64,000 nt of DNA from Gymnorhina tibicen (lineage: Eukaryota; Chordata; Aves; Passeriformes; Artamidae), in NCBI GenBank assembly GCA_013399875.1, contig VXAZ01000415.1, positions 249,035 through 313,034 of the forward strand, given 5' to 3'. The position numbers and the translations under genes are program-made. Positions 1-12,421 of the stretch are shown piece after piece. Each line of letters opens with the position of its first letter. The stretch's first letter is position 1. Under the pieces are notes generated by a model that saw only the letters and a program-made list of their open reading frames with translations, did not search any database and was not told where the DNA came from.

Positions 1-1322
1 AACATTAATCCTCCGTATAGGGCTACTTGCCAGGGATTTTCTGTGGGAGAGGGAAGCAAAAGTCTTCTCCCCCAGCTTGGGGTCCTGCTCAATGTCTCAG
101 GGAGGCTCCTGCAGCTGTTGGTAGAACGTGGGGTTGGGAGTCAAACCCTAAATCTGTGACAAAAATTAAATACCTGCGAGTGATAGGAGAGCACTTGAAA
201 TCCCCACAGCTCGGTGCAGCATCACCAGGCAGACTGCCAAACCCACGGCTTTTTAACTAAACAAACAAACAGAAGAAGCCCTTAGGCCAGGCAACAAGAA
301 AGTTTGTGCTTCTAACAAAGAAAAACAAAAATGGTTTTTGGAAAGATAGGGTTTGTGTAACCAACCGAATTAAAACATTGTAGTACCTGAGGGCACGGGA
401 ATCCCTGTGGGGTTTTTTGCTTCCAGTCTTATTTGCATGAGGATTTGTAAAACTATTCTTGACCTACATAAATCATCAACCATAATAAGCCTTTATTTTA
501 AGAGGGAGATTCAATAGGAGATTGTCTGCTTTGAAAACATTTCTAAAATGGTGAGGGAAACATCAAACAAGATTAAATCAAAAGGTGTAGCAGAGCCCCC
601 CTAAGGGGAGGAAGAACCACATGCAATCCTATATAACTTTCATATTAGAAATAAACAGTGCAATATAGCAGCTTTGCATAGAAGGGCTGGAAACCATATT
701 TATTTTTGGGGAGAATTGAATTTTTCTTGCATTTCAGCCATGGCAGGATGGTGTATTGCTCACCTTGGGTTCACATTTAGTTGTGTCCCACACAGCTGTG
801 CTCCTCATGTTTTCTGAGCTGGATGTGCCAGCCTAACACACACTGTAGAGGAAAGATGGGCCCCCAAAACTGAAGAGATCTGTTTTAATTGTCTTTCAAT
901 TTATATTTCTTTTGGCTGCTGACCTTTAACATCCTGACACGCAACTGATTCACTCTACTCACAGAATGTTTTAAGGTGATAATGGTAGGTGAGACTGAGC
1001 TTTCTCCCCGTCTGTGTTTTGGGGAGGGGTGAGATTTGTAAATTTTTTAAATTTGTTTGTTTGTTTTCTGTGTGTGACAATGGTGCAGTGAGCCTTTGTG
1101 GGCAGCAGCAGTCAGGGCTCCAAACCCCACGAGGATCAAGCAGTCCCTGGTGCCGTCGAGCTGAGAGCTCCCATGGAGAGCACCTGTGGGAGTCCTGATG
1201 TGCTGCTGAGCTGTGGCGAGGAGCAGGGAGGGAGCTGCAGGAGGTTTGCTGGGAATTCCTCTTCCTTCAGCTCCTGGGACCACGGAGGTTTAGCACAAAG
1301 AGCCCTGCAGGTATTTTTAGTA

Positions 1323-1529
1323 AATTGTTCCCTGGGAGGGTGGGGAGGCCCTGGCACAGGGTGCCCAGAGCAGCTGTGGCTGCCCCTGGACCCCTGGCAG
1401 TGCCCAAGGCCAGGTTGGGCACTGGGGCTTGGAGCAGCCTGGGACAGTGGGAGGTGTCCCTTCCCATGGCAGGGGGCTGGAAGAGGATGATCTTTCAGGT
1501 CCCTTCCAACCCAAACCATTCTCTTATCT
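1323..1529 (+). mobile_element. CR1 LINE, 5'-truncated 3' end
   Basis: The fragment opens inside the CR1 3' region at ttgttccctgggagggtggg. It continues through the typical block of agcagctgtggctgcccctgg and gatgatctttcaggtccc, and ends at aaaccattctcttatc, a variant of the CR1 3' tail. The sense strand matches the DSCAM sense strand. Bases 1326-1469 differ from the inverse copy at 17665-17808 at only about three positions. Confidence 0.88.
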
Positions 1530-4500
1530 CACAGTTTTAAAGCCCATGTAGAAGTGGCGCTTACAGGCACAGTTTAGTGCTGCACTTGGCAGTGTCAGGT
1601 TAGTGCTTGGGGCCAGTGAGCTCAGAGGATTTTTCCACACTAAATAATTCCATGTCAGGTGTGGCAGGGGTGAGGACTGGGGATCTGTGATCTCACAGAG
1701 CCAACGCACAAATAATGTGTGCAAAGGAGCAAATTTTTCATGGGACAGAGAGAGTGGAGGGGATCAGAGGGGTGGCATGGGGAGAGCTCTGGTTATCGTG
1801 GCTGTTTGCTGGATTGGCACTGCCAGGGTCCCTCCGGGCTTGCTGCCAGCTGGGCCCCCCGCACTGAACCCTGTTTTCCACATTTTCCACATATAGCTCT
1901 GTCCTCCAGAGCCTGGTGTGCTCTCTGGGGCTGTGAAGGACACCTTCCAGCCACCCTGGGCTACCCCCAGCCTCCCTCAAGCTGGGAGTGCACAGGGATG
2001 CTGCCACTTTACCCCTCAGCTCAGATTTAGGATGAAGCAGCCCATTCCTCCTCTACCCTTCCTTGTGGCAATTCGGTGGTGCACATTTCAGTAGCTCTTT
2101 CCACTACTCTTCATTTAAAAGTCTTATTGTTTTTAAGTGAATTGTAAAATTGAGGCAAGGTAATATAAGTGTTAGAAAATATAAAATATCTCTTAGAGCT
2201 TGGGTGTCACTGCATGCTGAGACCTTACTGCCTTTGAAGACTTTCCTGCTTTCTTGAGGCCTCCCATTCTGAGTGTTGTGATTTCTACAGGAGAAATGCA
2301 GCTTTTGTTGCACTGTCACCAGGTGCCTCGGGAGAAAGGGAGCTTTAGCAATTTCTTAACCCTTCATTAAAAATAATGCATTTGTGAAAATTATCCAGCC
2401 CTTAACATTTTCCTTGTTTTATAAGTGTGCAGCACCTTTTGTCTCTTAGAAAAAAAGAAAAAAACCCGAACCTTTTAAAATTGCCTTGGATTTTATTGCA
2501 CAGCAAAATACTTTTTCTTTTCCTTGAAAAGGCCCACCTGTGTGTTGAGCCCTGTGATAACACACGTCTGTCAGCCTTTGTTTAAAAAGGGGGATGTTTC
2601 TGACTCTTGAGACCAGGGAAGATATCTTAAATCTTTTCTTTTTTACTTAGGATTTTAAAGCTGATAATTGTAACCAGACACAAAAGGAAACTTTGAAATC
2701 TTGATTTTTTTTTTACATTTTTTACTTTTTAAGACACCACTCTGAGAGGGCTTAAACTCCCCCTCCTGCCACTCATTCACTCAACTCAGCGTGCAATAAA
2801 ACCCCCAACCCTTCTCCCTATTTATTTCCAGCTAGGATAAACACGGTAGGGTAAAAACTGTGGTCCCTTAGGCCGTGGTGAGAGGGGTTTGGTGCAGGCA
2901 GGTGTGAGGAGCAGCTCCCAGTACTGCCTGCCCTGGTCCACCCGTGCCACGTGGGGAAGTTCTGCTGCGTCTCCAGTGGGATGGAGCCATCCCTGGAGTG
3001 CTGTCCCGGGAGAAGGACGATACGGAACATCTCGTTCCTACTTTCCTTCAGAATTTCTTGCCTCCCGTGCTTCTTGTTAGCAGTTTCCCCTCTTTTTTTG
3101 GGTGAAGGAAAGGAACTGCCTGCCTTGCTCAAAACCAGAAGTGCCCTTGGGGTGTGTTCACTTAGCTACAACTTCTTCCTCTTGTCCTTCAGCGGGAATG
3201 AGGAAGAGAGACCTGGGTTTAACTAGGATGGATCCCAGCCTTTCCCTCCTCCCCTCTGCACCTCCGGCAGCTCGTACAGGTGTGGTCTGGGCACAGCTCT
3301 GCCCAGCACCTCTCCCCAGAAAGGTCCTTGCTGTCCTTTGTGTCTTGAGAGGGTTAATACATTAAAGCCGACCAAGAAGTGAAGGGGAGTTTTCTGAATC
3401 TCTGGAGCAAACTAAAACAAGAGTGACATGAGAAAAGCAGTCATCCATTGTTGCCTGATGATAGAGGAGTTTTTAAAAATCAAACGCTCTGGTATAGCCT
3501 GGCTGTGCACAGAGAAAAACCTAATTAATTATAAATAAGATGGATAAATAATTTAAATGTATCACTTATTTCTCCTTTATAGTTTAACTCATGAAAAAAT
3601 CATTTCAATTAGAAATTTCAACTCAATCTGAAATGCAGAGAAGCATGATGGTTCAAGATGGATGTGAACTCCTTTATGATCTTTATGATTTTCTTTCAGA
3701 AGTGTGAGCTTTCTTTTCTCTTTTCTTTTGGCAACTTGGGTGATAAAAAAGAAAAAGGAAAAAGATTGCTGAGAGAGACAGAAACAAGCAAAATTTCCTT
3801 TGATAGGGTAACAGAATGTATTTTTAATTTACGAATTAATAAGTATGTTGTGTGCAATATCCAATTTGTCAAAAATGCCTTGGTTCCCTTAGAATTCATG
3901 TTATATGCATGAAATAGATACAGTTTTTCCCCATTAATTATAATATCCCATTTCCTCAAGAGTAACGAAAGATGATTCATTCCTCTCCTCTGGCCCTAAC
4001 TGGCTCCTTGGTATTACTGATAATGGGTTTTCCCATTTATTTTTGACCTTGTGAAACTATTTGTGTTGGATTCGGCCGTGATGAATGGGGTGGGAGCAGG
4101 GAACGCACGGAATGAGCAGGCTCTTGTCCCCTCTGCTCAGGGACACCACCTCAAATACTGCCCCAAACATTCCCAAGCTCACTCCGCTCTACTGGAGGAC
4201 CTTCAACCTTGAAGATTGTGTCTGCTGTCTATAAGTATAAAAATAATTCAAGATCCTGATATCCCCGATGCTGATTTTTCACCCCCTCTACTCCCATGTC
4301 TTGGTTCTAATAATTTCCAGGGTTTTCTATTTAGGGCTACATTTATTTCTCCATAGTTCTACGTCTTTGTGTCTCTGTGTTTTCCTCAAGTTTAAAGATG
4401 TGTATATATAGTAGCTGTATGCTGATGGCTCTCATCTGAAGCACAAAATATGTCCTAATTGCTTCAAATTACTGCTTTTGCTTTCAGTTAATAGTCTCCT

Positions 4501-4742
4501 GTTTTGTTTCAGTTTCCGCTATGCAATTTTCCTGTTCAAAATTGTATATGCAAAGTACATATATGCTTACATCTGTGGATGGCTGCAAGGGAAATATACT
4601 GGATGTGGTGTGAAACAGGGATTTTTGTCAGAACTTGACTGGGATAATGTCAGGAGGAGACCAAAATCAGCAGAGGTGGAATCAGAGCAGCATCTGATGA
4701 CTGTTATTGGACGGGAAGGCATAAGGAAATGAGGAGATTTGG

Positions 4743-5173
4743 TAAGGCCAGGAGCTGGTGCTGCAGCAGGGTTGGGACAATCCCTGGTATCAACACAGGC
4801 TGGGGGATTGGGGTTGTTCAGCCTGGAGAAGAGAAGCTTTGAGGTGGCCTCATTGTGGCCTTGCAGTGCCTGAAGGAACCGACAGGAAACATGGAGAGAG
4901 ACAATTCCCAAGGAAAAGGGGGAACGGCTTCACACTGACGGAGAGTAGGGTTACATGGGATATTAGGAAAAATTCTTGACTGTGAGGCTGATGAGGTCCT
5001 GGCACAGGTTTCCCAGAGAAGCTGTGGCTGCCCCATCCCTGGAAGTGTCCAAGGTCAGGCTGCCTGGAGCTTTGAGCAGCCTGGGACAGCGGAAGGTGTC
5101 CCTGCCCATGGCAGGGCCATTGGAACTTTATGATCTTTAAGGTCCCTTTCAACCCAAACTATTCTGTGATTTT
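4743..5173 (+). mobile_element. CR1 LINE fragment with an internal deletion
   Basis: The 5' part (about 4743-4806) reads as the CR1 ORF2 section with the GWDNP...YRLGD-like pattern. It then jumps directly to the later section at gggttgttcagcctggagaa (GLFSLEKR-like) and continues to the 3' end aacccaaactattctgtgat. The ORF2 section usually lying between these two parts is missing. The copy is sense to DSCAM and more diverged than the 1.3 and 42.2 kb copies. Confidence 0.82.
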
Positions 5174-6044
5174 ACGGTAACTTTGATACCTAGGAAAGCA
5201 AGATAAAATTAACTGTACAGCTGTCCTAAGGGCAGTGAGTCATTAGCATACACACATGTACTTGAGGGAAAATTTTAACACCAGATTAATTGGTGTAAGT
5301 TTTTCTATTGCTGTTTTTTTTTATCAGCAAGAGCAAATTCCTCAGCCACTGGTTCTGTCCTGCATAACCCTAGAAAACAGAGACCTTTTTGAATATTAAG
5401 GAGTTTCATTATTATTAAAACCATTTTATGGTTGTTTTGCTATAACTCTTAGAAACCAAAAATTTCATGCAAAAAATTTTAATATTCCAGTTACCATTTG
5501 AATTCCATTTTTGTATTTTCTCTGCATGATACAAGGGAGTCCGGATGCCCAACAGGTCAACTGTGCACATCTATATTTAATGATTTGATAAGCTTCTTCC
5601 ACCTTTTTCTGTTCTGAATTTCCTGAGAAGAGCTTGTGAGTGTGCATTTCTGATGAAGCATTTGATGGAAAAGCATTGGGATTTTTTTTCACTTTCCTCA
5701 TTCAAAGTACATTTAATGTGCAGATCTGGAAAGCCCAATTTTTAGCCTAATAAAAGAATCATAGAGAGAATGGTGGGGGGGAAACAGGGTTTTGGAATTA
5801 AATTGAGGCTAAAGGTGTAGTAGAGGAGAAGTGCTAAAGAAAAAGCTCTTTGCTCTTAGGCTTCTTTACATTTGTACCCGATCAGTCGAGGCTTTTAATT
5901 CCAAGGGTTTATTTGGACGTTTGAGATTTTAGCATTTTCCCAAGGCTGTATTAGAGACTCATGGACGATGTGTTAATGACACAGATATTTTGTTTTGTGG
6001 CTAATAATGCACATCACTTATGGTAATTACCCAGTACAATGGTG

Positions 6045-6358
6045 TGTCCAGCAGGAGCAGGGCAGGGATTGTCCCTCTGTGCNGGCTCTGCTCCCAGGGA
6101 ACAGGGACAGGAGGAGAGGGAACGGCCTCAGGCTGGGCCAGGGGAGGCTGGACACCAGGAACAATTTCTTCACTGAAAGAGTTGTCAAGCATTGGCAGGG
6201 GCTGCCCAGGGAGGTTTGGAGTCCCCATCCCTGGAGGTGTCCAAAGAAGGCCTGGACGTGGCACTCAGTGCTCTGGGCTGGGGACAAGGTGGGCATCGGG
6301 CACAGCTGGGACTCGATGGGCTGGGAGGGCTTTTCCAGCCTCAGGGACTCTGTGATTT
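6045..6358 (+). mobile_element. CR1 LINE fragment containing an ambiguous base
   Basis: The fragment reads gcagggattgtccctctgtg, then n at 6083, then ggctctgctcccagggaaca. It continues through gttgtcaagcattggcagggg and the block ending ccagcctcagggactctgtg. It is a different subfamily from the 1.3 kb copy and resembles the one at 54.9 kb. The join at the n skips sequence that I recall lying between these two segments in longer avian copies. Confidence 0.82.
6083..6083. other. Undetermined base (n)
   Basis: This is the single ambiguous base of the window. It lies inside a CR1 copy, between ccctctgtgc and ggctctgctc, where two CR1 segments that are normally further apart are joined. Confidence 0.99.
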
Positions 6359-7207
6359 ATGTAGTTCAACAGCTGCTTTTCTGTTCCCTGACAATTCTCT
6401 TAGCCCCTGTTACCGGCTCGTGCATAAAAAGCTGCAGAAGCACCTCTTGAGAGGTAGCACCACCCCAGGCCTTCTGTTCAAGGGTCCCTGTGCCAACAGG
6501 CTGCACCGTGATTATGGTTTTATTATGTGATAAAGTGACTGGAGAATCATTTTTCCTTCTAAAAATTCCTTTATTTTTTTTTTTTAATGAAGTAAAATAA
6601 AGAACAAGAATTCTTCATTGAAGAACATATAAAATCAAGGAGTTGAACTTTTATAAATTCGTTTGCAACCCTAGTGAGCACCCCAGTTACAGAGCTGGCC
6701 TCTTCACTTTTGGGTTCAGTAATAATTTCTGATTAGCTCTATTTGAAAATGAGTTTCAGCTGGTGATTTACACAAACTAAAGCTCATCATTCTTGCAAAT
6801 CTAGTCAAGTAGTCCTAATATGGCAAGTCTCCAAATGGAATATGTTCAAAATGTGGTGGAAACCCGTGATTTGTATCTGTGTGTTGAAATTTTGCTATTG
6901 ACAAAGAGCACCATGATCTTGCTAAATTTCACAGGGGAATCTTTCAGCAGCCTTAAGGAGAAAAGACAATGCTGGTTATACTGGGGCAGACTGACAAAAA
7001 TCAGAAAATTCTCTGGTGGATTCTTTTTCCTCCTACTAAACTTGAACCAGCAACTTCAAAGTTAAGACGGAAAAAGAGAACAGGCAAAAAAGATTCTGAG
7101 GAGAGTGTCCAAACTGAATAGTCGGGGCCAAAATCTTTTCTATAACAAACATTAAATGTAATGGCTAAAGCAAGAATGGGGGGAAAGCTGGGCACTTGGA
7201 GAGCCGG

Positions 7208-7250
7208 GGATAAGTATAGGAATAAAGTACAGGATAAGTATAGGAATAAA
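7208..7250. repeat. Short tandem duplication, 24-bp period
   Basis: The 19-base unit ggataagtataggaataaa occurs at 7208-7226 and again, identically, at 7232-7250, with a 5-base spacer. A further taaa follows the second copy. This looks like a recent local duplication. Confidence 0.9.
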
Positions 7251-10200
7251 TAAATTGATGTGAAAATTTCAGGAGTTCGGACAAATTACTAACCAGGATG
7301 CTTCACCTTTTTAATTTCTCACCTTACCTGTTAAGTGTAGCTCAAGATCATATAAAGAAAACCTTGACTGCCTGGTGACATTGGAGATTTTGTTATAGTC
7401 TATACCCAAGCTTCGAATCACTGCCATAACTTCCATCCCCACTGTGTTTTTGGGGGTTGTTTTTTTCTCGAAACCGTGTTCTGTGTAGGGAGAGGTAAGA
7501 AGACCTCTCAGTTGTACGGAGAGAACTTGGTTTGTTATGGTGTTGAACCAGCCTTCTAATTTCCCACCCTAAATATTTTCACAGCCAGCTTTGTTCTTCT
7601 ACCAGGATTACGCTTCAACCTAAACATCTCTCCTACTCCCTCAGTGTGCACCTCTCTGGTATAATTATGCTTGGAGGAGGACAGTGTTTATATCTTTCCA
7701 TTAACTTCTGTGCATTAGAAATCAGATACAAACATAATTGAGCAAAATTAGATGCATTTTCTTCCAAAGAGTCTCATAGAGTAAAAAATGAATCATTGAG
7801 CGTTTTATTTGAGTTCTGTGTGGGATTTGCCTGGCACCTTTTGACACTTAATTTAATTTTGTTAAATTTGATATTGAAATATACATGAAAACTCTTTGAT
7901 AAAACACCGTTCTGCTCTGCTTTCTTTCAATCACACCTTTTGGAAGAATCAACTCTTTTGTGACTATAACAATCCCCTTTAAATCAGCTGTTTAAAGATG
8001 CAAGGCAAAACACTCATTTCATTTAGCAGTAGGATGTAGACGCAGTGTTGTGGCTCGGAAAGGGAAGTGCCAGTGCTCTTGTGACGATTCCAGTGCCTCC
8101 CCTGGCACTGGGGCTCACCTTTTTGGTGCAGGAACGAATACATAACCTCAGGAAATAGGGTGGAAAATTCGCCTCTATCGCTGTATTATCTGACACTCTA
8201 ATCACATAAGCAGTTCATCAGTGCATGTTAAGGGAGTGGTTGATTTTTTTACCCTAAAATATTCCCAGTTTTACATCTTCCTTAGTTCCCTTATCAGCCC
8301 TCTGCTGTTCTGTAGTTGCACTCTCCCCGATATGACCATTTTTGTGTACTGAGAGAACCACCAGCAGCCTCTCTGCCTTCTCCTTCCATCCTCTAAAGGG
8401 CACAGATGCTGCAGGAGTCTGTGGAAATACTCCTGAAGATGAAAAATAATGTCTTAAAATTATGTCATAAAATTATCGCTCCAAAGCTGTCCTGCTGAGA
8501 TCATTTCACATCTTGGAAACATGCCCTTGTCCTTCTCCTGTTCTCCTGTGTCACAACTTCATTTTTAAAATAGCAGTAAGTGTTATGTTAATATCTCCTT
8601 TAAAATCACTCCTTAATGTGTGTGTTCACCAGGGTAAAATGCAGTACCCTAAAACATTGTTAGCACTGAGCATTAACATCAGGAAAAAAAAAAGTCAAAA
8701 TCCTACTGAAATGAATATTAAAAGTTGCAATATTCTTTTAAGACAAGTCACTGTTGTATATTCTTTTCTGGTGCTTTTGTGGCTCCAGCAATTTTGTCCA
8801 CACCGTGCAGTGAACTGAAGCAGAATTTTTGATGAATTCTGCTGTTAATTTTGACCTTCAAAGGTGAATGGAACTCTCTATTAAGATATTCGGCATAACA
8901 TATGCTCATGATATCATAATGCAACGCTTATCTCACCTCCATAATGCGGCAGCATAATGGTGTAATAATATTCTGTGAATCACAGTCAGGTATCTACCAT
9001 CTCCTCTAATATCTATATGTAAATGGAATTGGGAGCAGATGGGGTTTTTTGTCTTTATGAGTACTTCTGGTGGTATCTGATATCCTGGTTGACCTATATA
9101 TGTGTCCTTTTCAGTGGTAATCACAATTCTGTCACTCCACATCTGCCATGTTCATCCATGGGCCTGGACTTTATTGGGAGTGCCCGTGGAGTTTGAAGCC
9201 ACCAATAAAACAAATATTTTTAAGATTGCCCAGTCCTCTGCTTTACGTGAGCAGTATTTCGGTCCCAAGTGCCTCCCAGCCACAAGAATTCGTGTGGAAT
9301 TAAAGGTTTGGAAGGAAAGCCTTATAAGTGAAGATATCTTAGTAGCTTTATATTTTTAAATTGTTGTCTCTGCACTTGGAATAACCTAAAAGCACTTATT
9401 AATATTTGATGGTGTGGTGAAAGCCCTAGGTATGCAGATTTATGGAAGCCACAAATGGCTCATCTGGGCTTAAACATTCTTTCTCCTTATCCTTTAACCA
9501 AAGCCTGGAAGGTGTAAATTCAGGCTGATGAGGCAAACGTGTCCCTTAAAGGGGACTTTCCATATGTGGACTAATCTAATTAAAATATGCTCCATTCTGT
9601 ATTTATTTTGATCACTGCTAGGCAATGCTGGTATGAAATGAAAGACTTTGCGTTTCACTTAGTGAGAAATTCAACAAAAAGGGTTTTTTGTGTGTGTTTG
9701 GATTTTTCCTTTAATAGTTTGGCAAAACTTTGAAAGATTCCCTACAAATGTTAACTTGTTGCCTGAATCTGCATGCTGAAGAAGGGGTTGCTGTGTTTTT
9801 AACAGCTGGCAGTGAGATCTGTCAGTATTTTTGATGGGGATGAGCTCTGATGTTTCTAAGCTAATGATTTGTAAGAAATTAGATTTGGGATCTGGAAAAT
9901 TTGGGTTAAGGAAAGGTCAAGGAATTAAAAGATTATTATGGGCAATAAAAACCAGATGGAATACAACATTATGCAGTGAAGAGGAACTTGTGGCAGGGCG
10001 GGGCGTAGGAGAAGTGGAGCAAAGCCAGGGCCGGCAAAACAAGTGGTTTCCATATAAAACCAACGTGAGACATCTTCAATCTCTGTCTCCTTTGTGCGGG
10101 TGCACAGCTGCTCTCAGCCTGACACCTGTAGCAGGTGCTGCTGTTACGTGCTGGCCTCGGCCACCCCGCTTCCCCGCACTGCCATTTCCCCACCCGGTGA

Positions 10201-12342
10201 GAAATTCCATTTAGAGACACAGACCCTGAGCTGGGGCAGCACGCTGGGACAGCGCCAGGGAAGTGAGCTCAGGTGCCACACGTCCTTTGGCCAGGGCAGA
10301 GCACTGTGCCAGGGCCAGCTCAGCCATTCTCCATTTGGGGAGGAGGATAGCGGGGTGAAGAGGGGCTGCAGGGTGGGGAGGCAGCCCTGGGGGCCAGCAT
10401 TCGCATGCGGGCAGCACCAGCAGCCAGGCAGCTCCTAGACAGACCCATTAATCTGCTCAGCCTTGCTGCCTGTCAAAGATGAAAGTCAAACTTGCTGTGG
10501 GAGCACTGCCAGGCTCGGGTCATCCCCGTGCATTGGGGCTGGCTCCAGAGGAGATTGTGGCTTGCCCTGGGAGGATTAGGCAAGAGTGTGACACAATTAT
10601 ATTTTAGTTCCAGCCGTGCTACACAAAATATTGCCCATGCTCTTCCCTAGCCAACCCTTGACACGTCTGTCCCGCTCTTTAATTTGCTCTGATGGTGAGG
10701 TGACATGTGCTGCTCATTTGGAATGGCCACGTTTCCCTGGTGCTGCTGCAGGAAGTTATTAGGACAGTGTCCCTCCAATTACGTAATGCAGGTTACTTAA
10801 GCCCATGTATGTGCTGTTGGCCGTAATGAGAGCAGGGATTAGGAGCAGCATGTGCTCCAGGATAAAGAAAAGAGCTTTGGGCTGACCCAGAAATTGGTTT
10901 TTTGTGACCTTATCCCGCCATAGGAGAATTTAGGTAAAGGTGAACTTTGGCTGGTGATGGCTCTGCTGACTTCTTACTTGCAAAAAGTGATGCTGCTTTA
11001 AACAGGGAGAGGATGAACCCTCTAGAGAAAAATGTCTTGTTTCTACAAGGGAAAAATCTATAGGCTGAAATAAAAATATTACAGATTTGCTTACCTGCTC
11101 GTTTTGATAAGGAGAGGAGGCACCACAAGTTGTAGATTAGGTCCCCAAAATGGGGCATGTGGGGTGCACAGGGATGCGGGGTGAGGACTCCTTGCTCTGT
11201 AACGCACACACAAATAGGAGTGTCTGGGGCGTTGTCAGTGTGGGCAGCTGAGTGTGGCTCTGCCCACAGGGGTCCTTCAGCCTCCCCAAGGGGTCTGCAA
11301 AACCAGACCCACATCCCTGGCCAAGGGAATCCCAGATGGGGAGAAGTTTCTGGGTTTCCTGTCCTTAGGAAAGCAAGCCTAAAATCTTCATTTTTTTTTT
11401 CTTCCCTAGCCAACAGAGTGCCACTTTCTTCTTTTAATTGTATTTTCTGTTGAGACTTGAAACAAGTGTAACATGTCAAAAACTTTGCTTTTAATGGGGA
11501 AAACTATGATGAAATTCTAATTCAACAACATATTCAGTAAAGTTGCAAATTTTATTATATCACCAATTTTAAAAGTGAAATGAAAATTAGTGCAGGTGAA
11601 CTCTTACACGTGCTTTCAGAATAAAGCTAGCAGGCTCCATTGTGCCATCTTTAATACAAAACTTTATTTTTTTTCTAGCCAGAATAAAATTGTTCTGTAT
11701 GATTTCTTTTTTTTTTTTGCTTGAGAGAAAAATAACATTTTTCCTTTACACCCTCATTTGGGGAGAAGAAGAGGTCATTTAAAAATTTTTTATTGCCTCT
11801 TTCATTATTAAGTAACACAGATTTATTTCCTGAGAAGCTTGAGGCCTCCTGAACAAACCTTTATACTTCTTTTCCCCCCAAGATTAATTTTTTTGTTTTA
11901 AATGTATTTTATTTCTTGCTTGAATGTTGCTGACTGGCACTTTTGGTGCTATGGCTGAAATGAGTGGCACTTTCTTTGCTCGAAATTCCATGGCTACAAA
12001 CATGGAACAGCAGCCAGGTCTCCAGCATAGCAGCACTGAATGTCTCCAGAATTATTGCTTGAGCAGTCACTTGGGTAAGGTGAACAAAAATTGGTTTAAA
12101 ATATGTTTGCCACTCATTTTTCACAGCTAAGCATTGAGGCTGTGCTTGGTGGTGGGGTTTTTTGGGTTTTGGGGGTTTTTTTGAGGACATTTAGGTCCGT
12201 GCTTGAGAAATGACAGTGAAGTAAAGGTTTTGGATTTAGTTCTGTTGGCCTGAGTCTGGAATTCTGGTCTCTTTTAGAATTAATTTCTGATAGAAACACT
12301 GTATGCGTCTTCATCACAGCTCTTCTTTTACCCTGTTTTCAT

Positions 12343-12421
12343 TCTCACTTCTCTCTGCCCCATTTTTCCTCTTCTTCCCTTCCCTTTCTTCCTCTTCTTT
12401 CACCTTCTTCCCTGTTTCTTC
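12343..12421. repeat. Pyrimidine-rich tract
   Basis: About 80 bases are almost entirely C and T on the sense strand (for example cctcttcttcccttcccttt). It resembles a low-complexity CT-rich repeat. No AG-terminated exon follows that looks coding. Confidence 0.85.

Noticed and set aside
5752..5778. aatcatagagagaatggtgg, similar to the start of an antisense CR1 tail
   Set aside because: The match ends after about 20 bases and no CR1 body follows.
12149..12182. G-rich and T-rich stretch as a candidate G-quadruplex
   Set aside because: Only three runs of three or more G are present, so a stable three-layer quadruplex is not supported.
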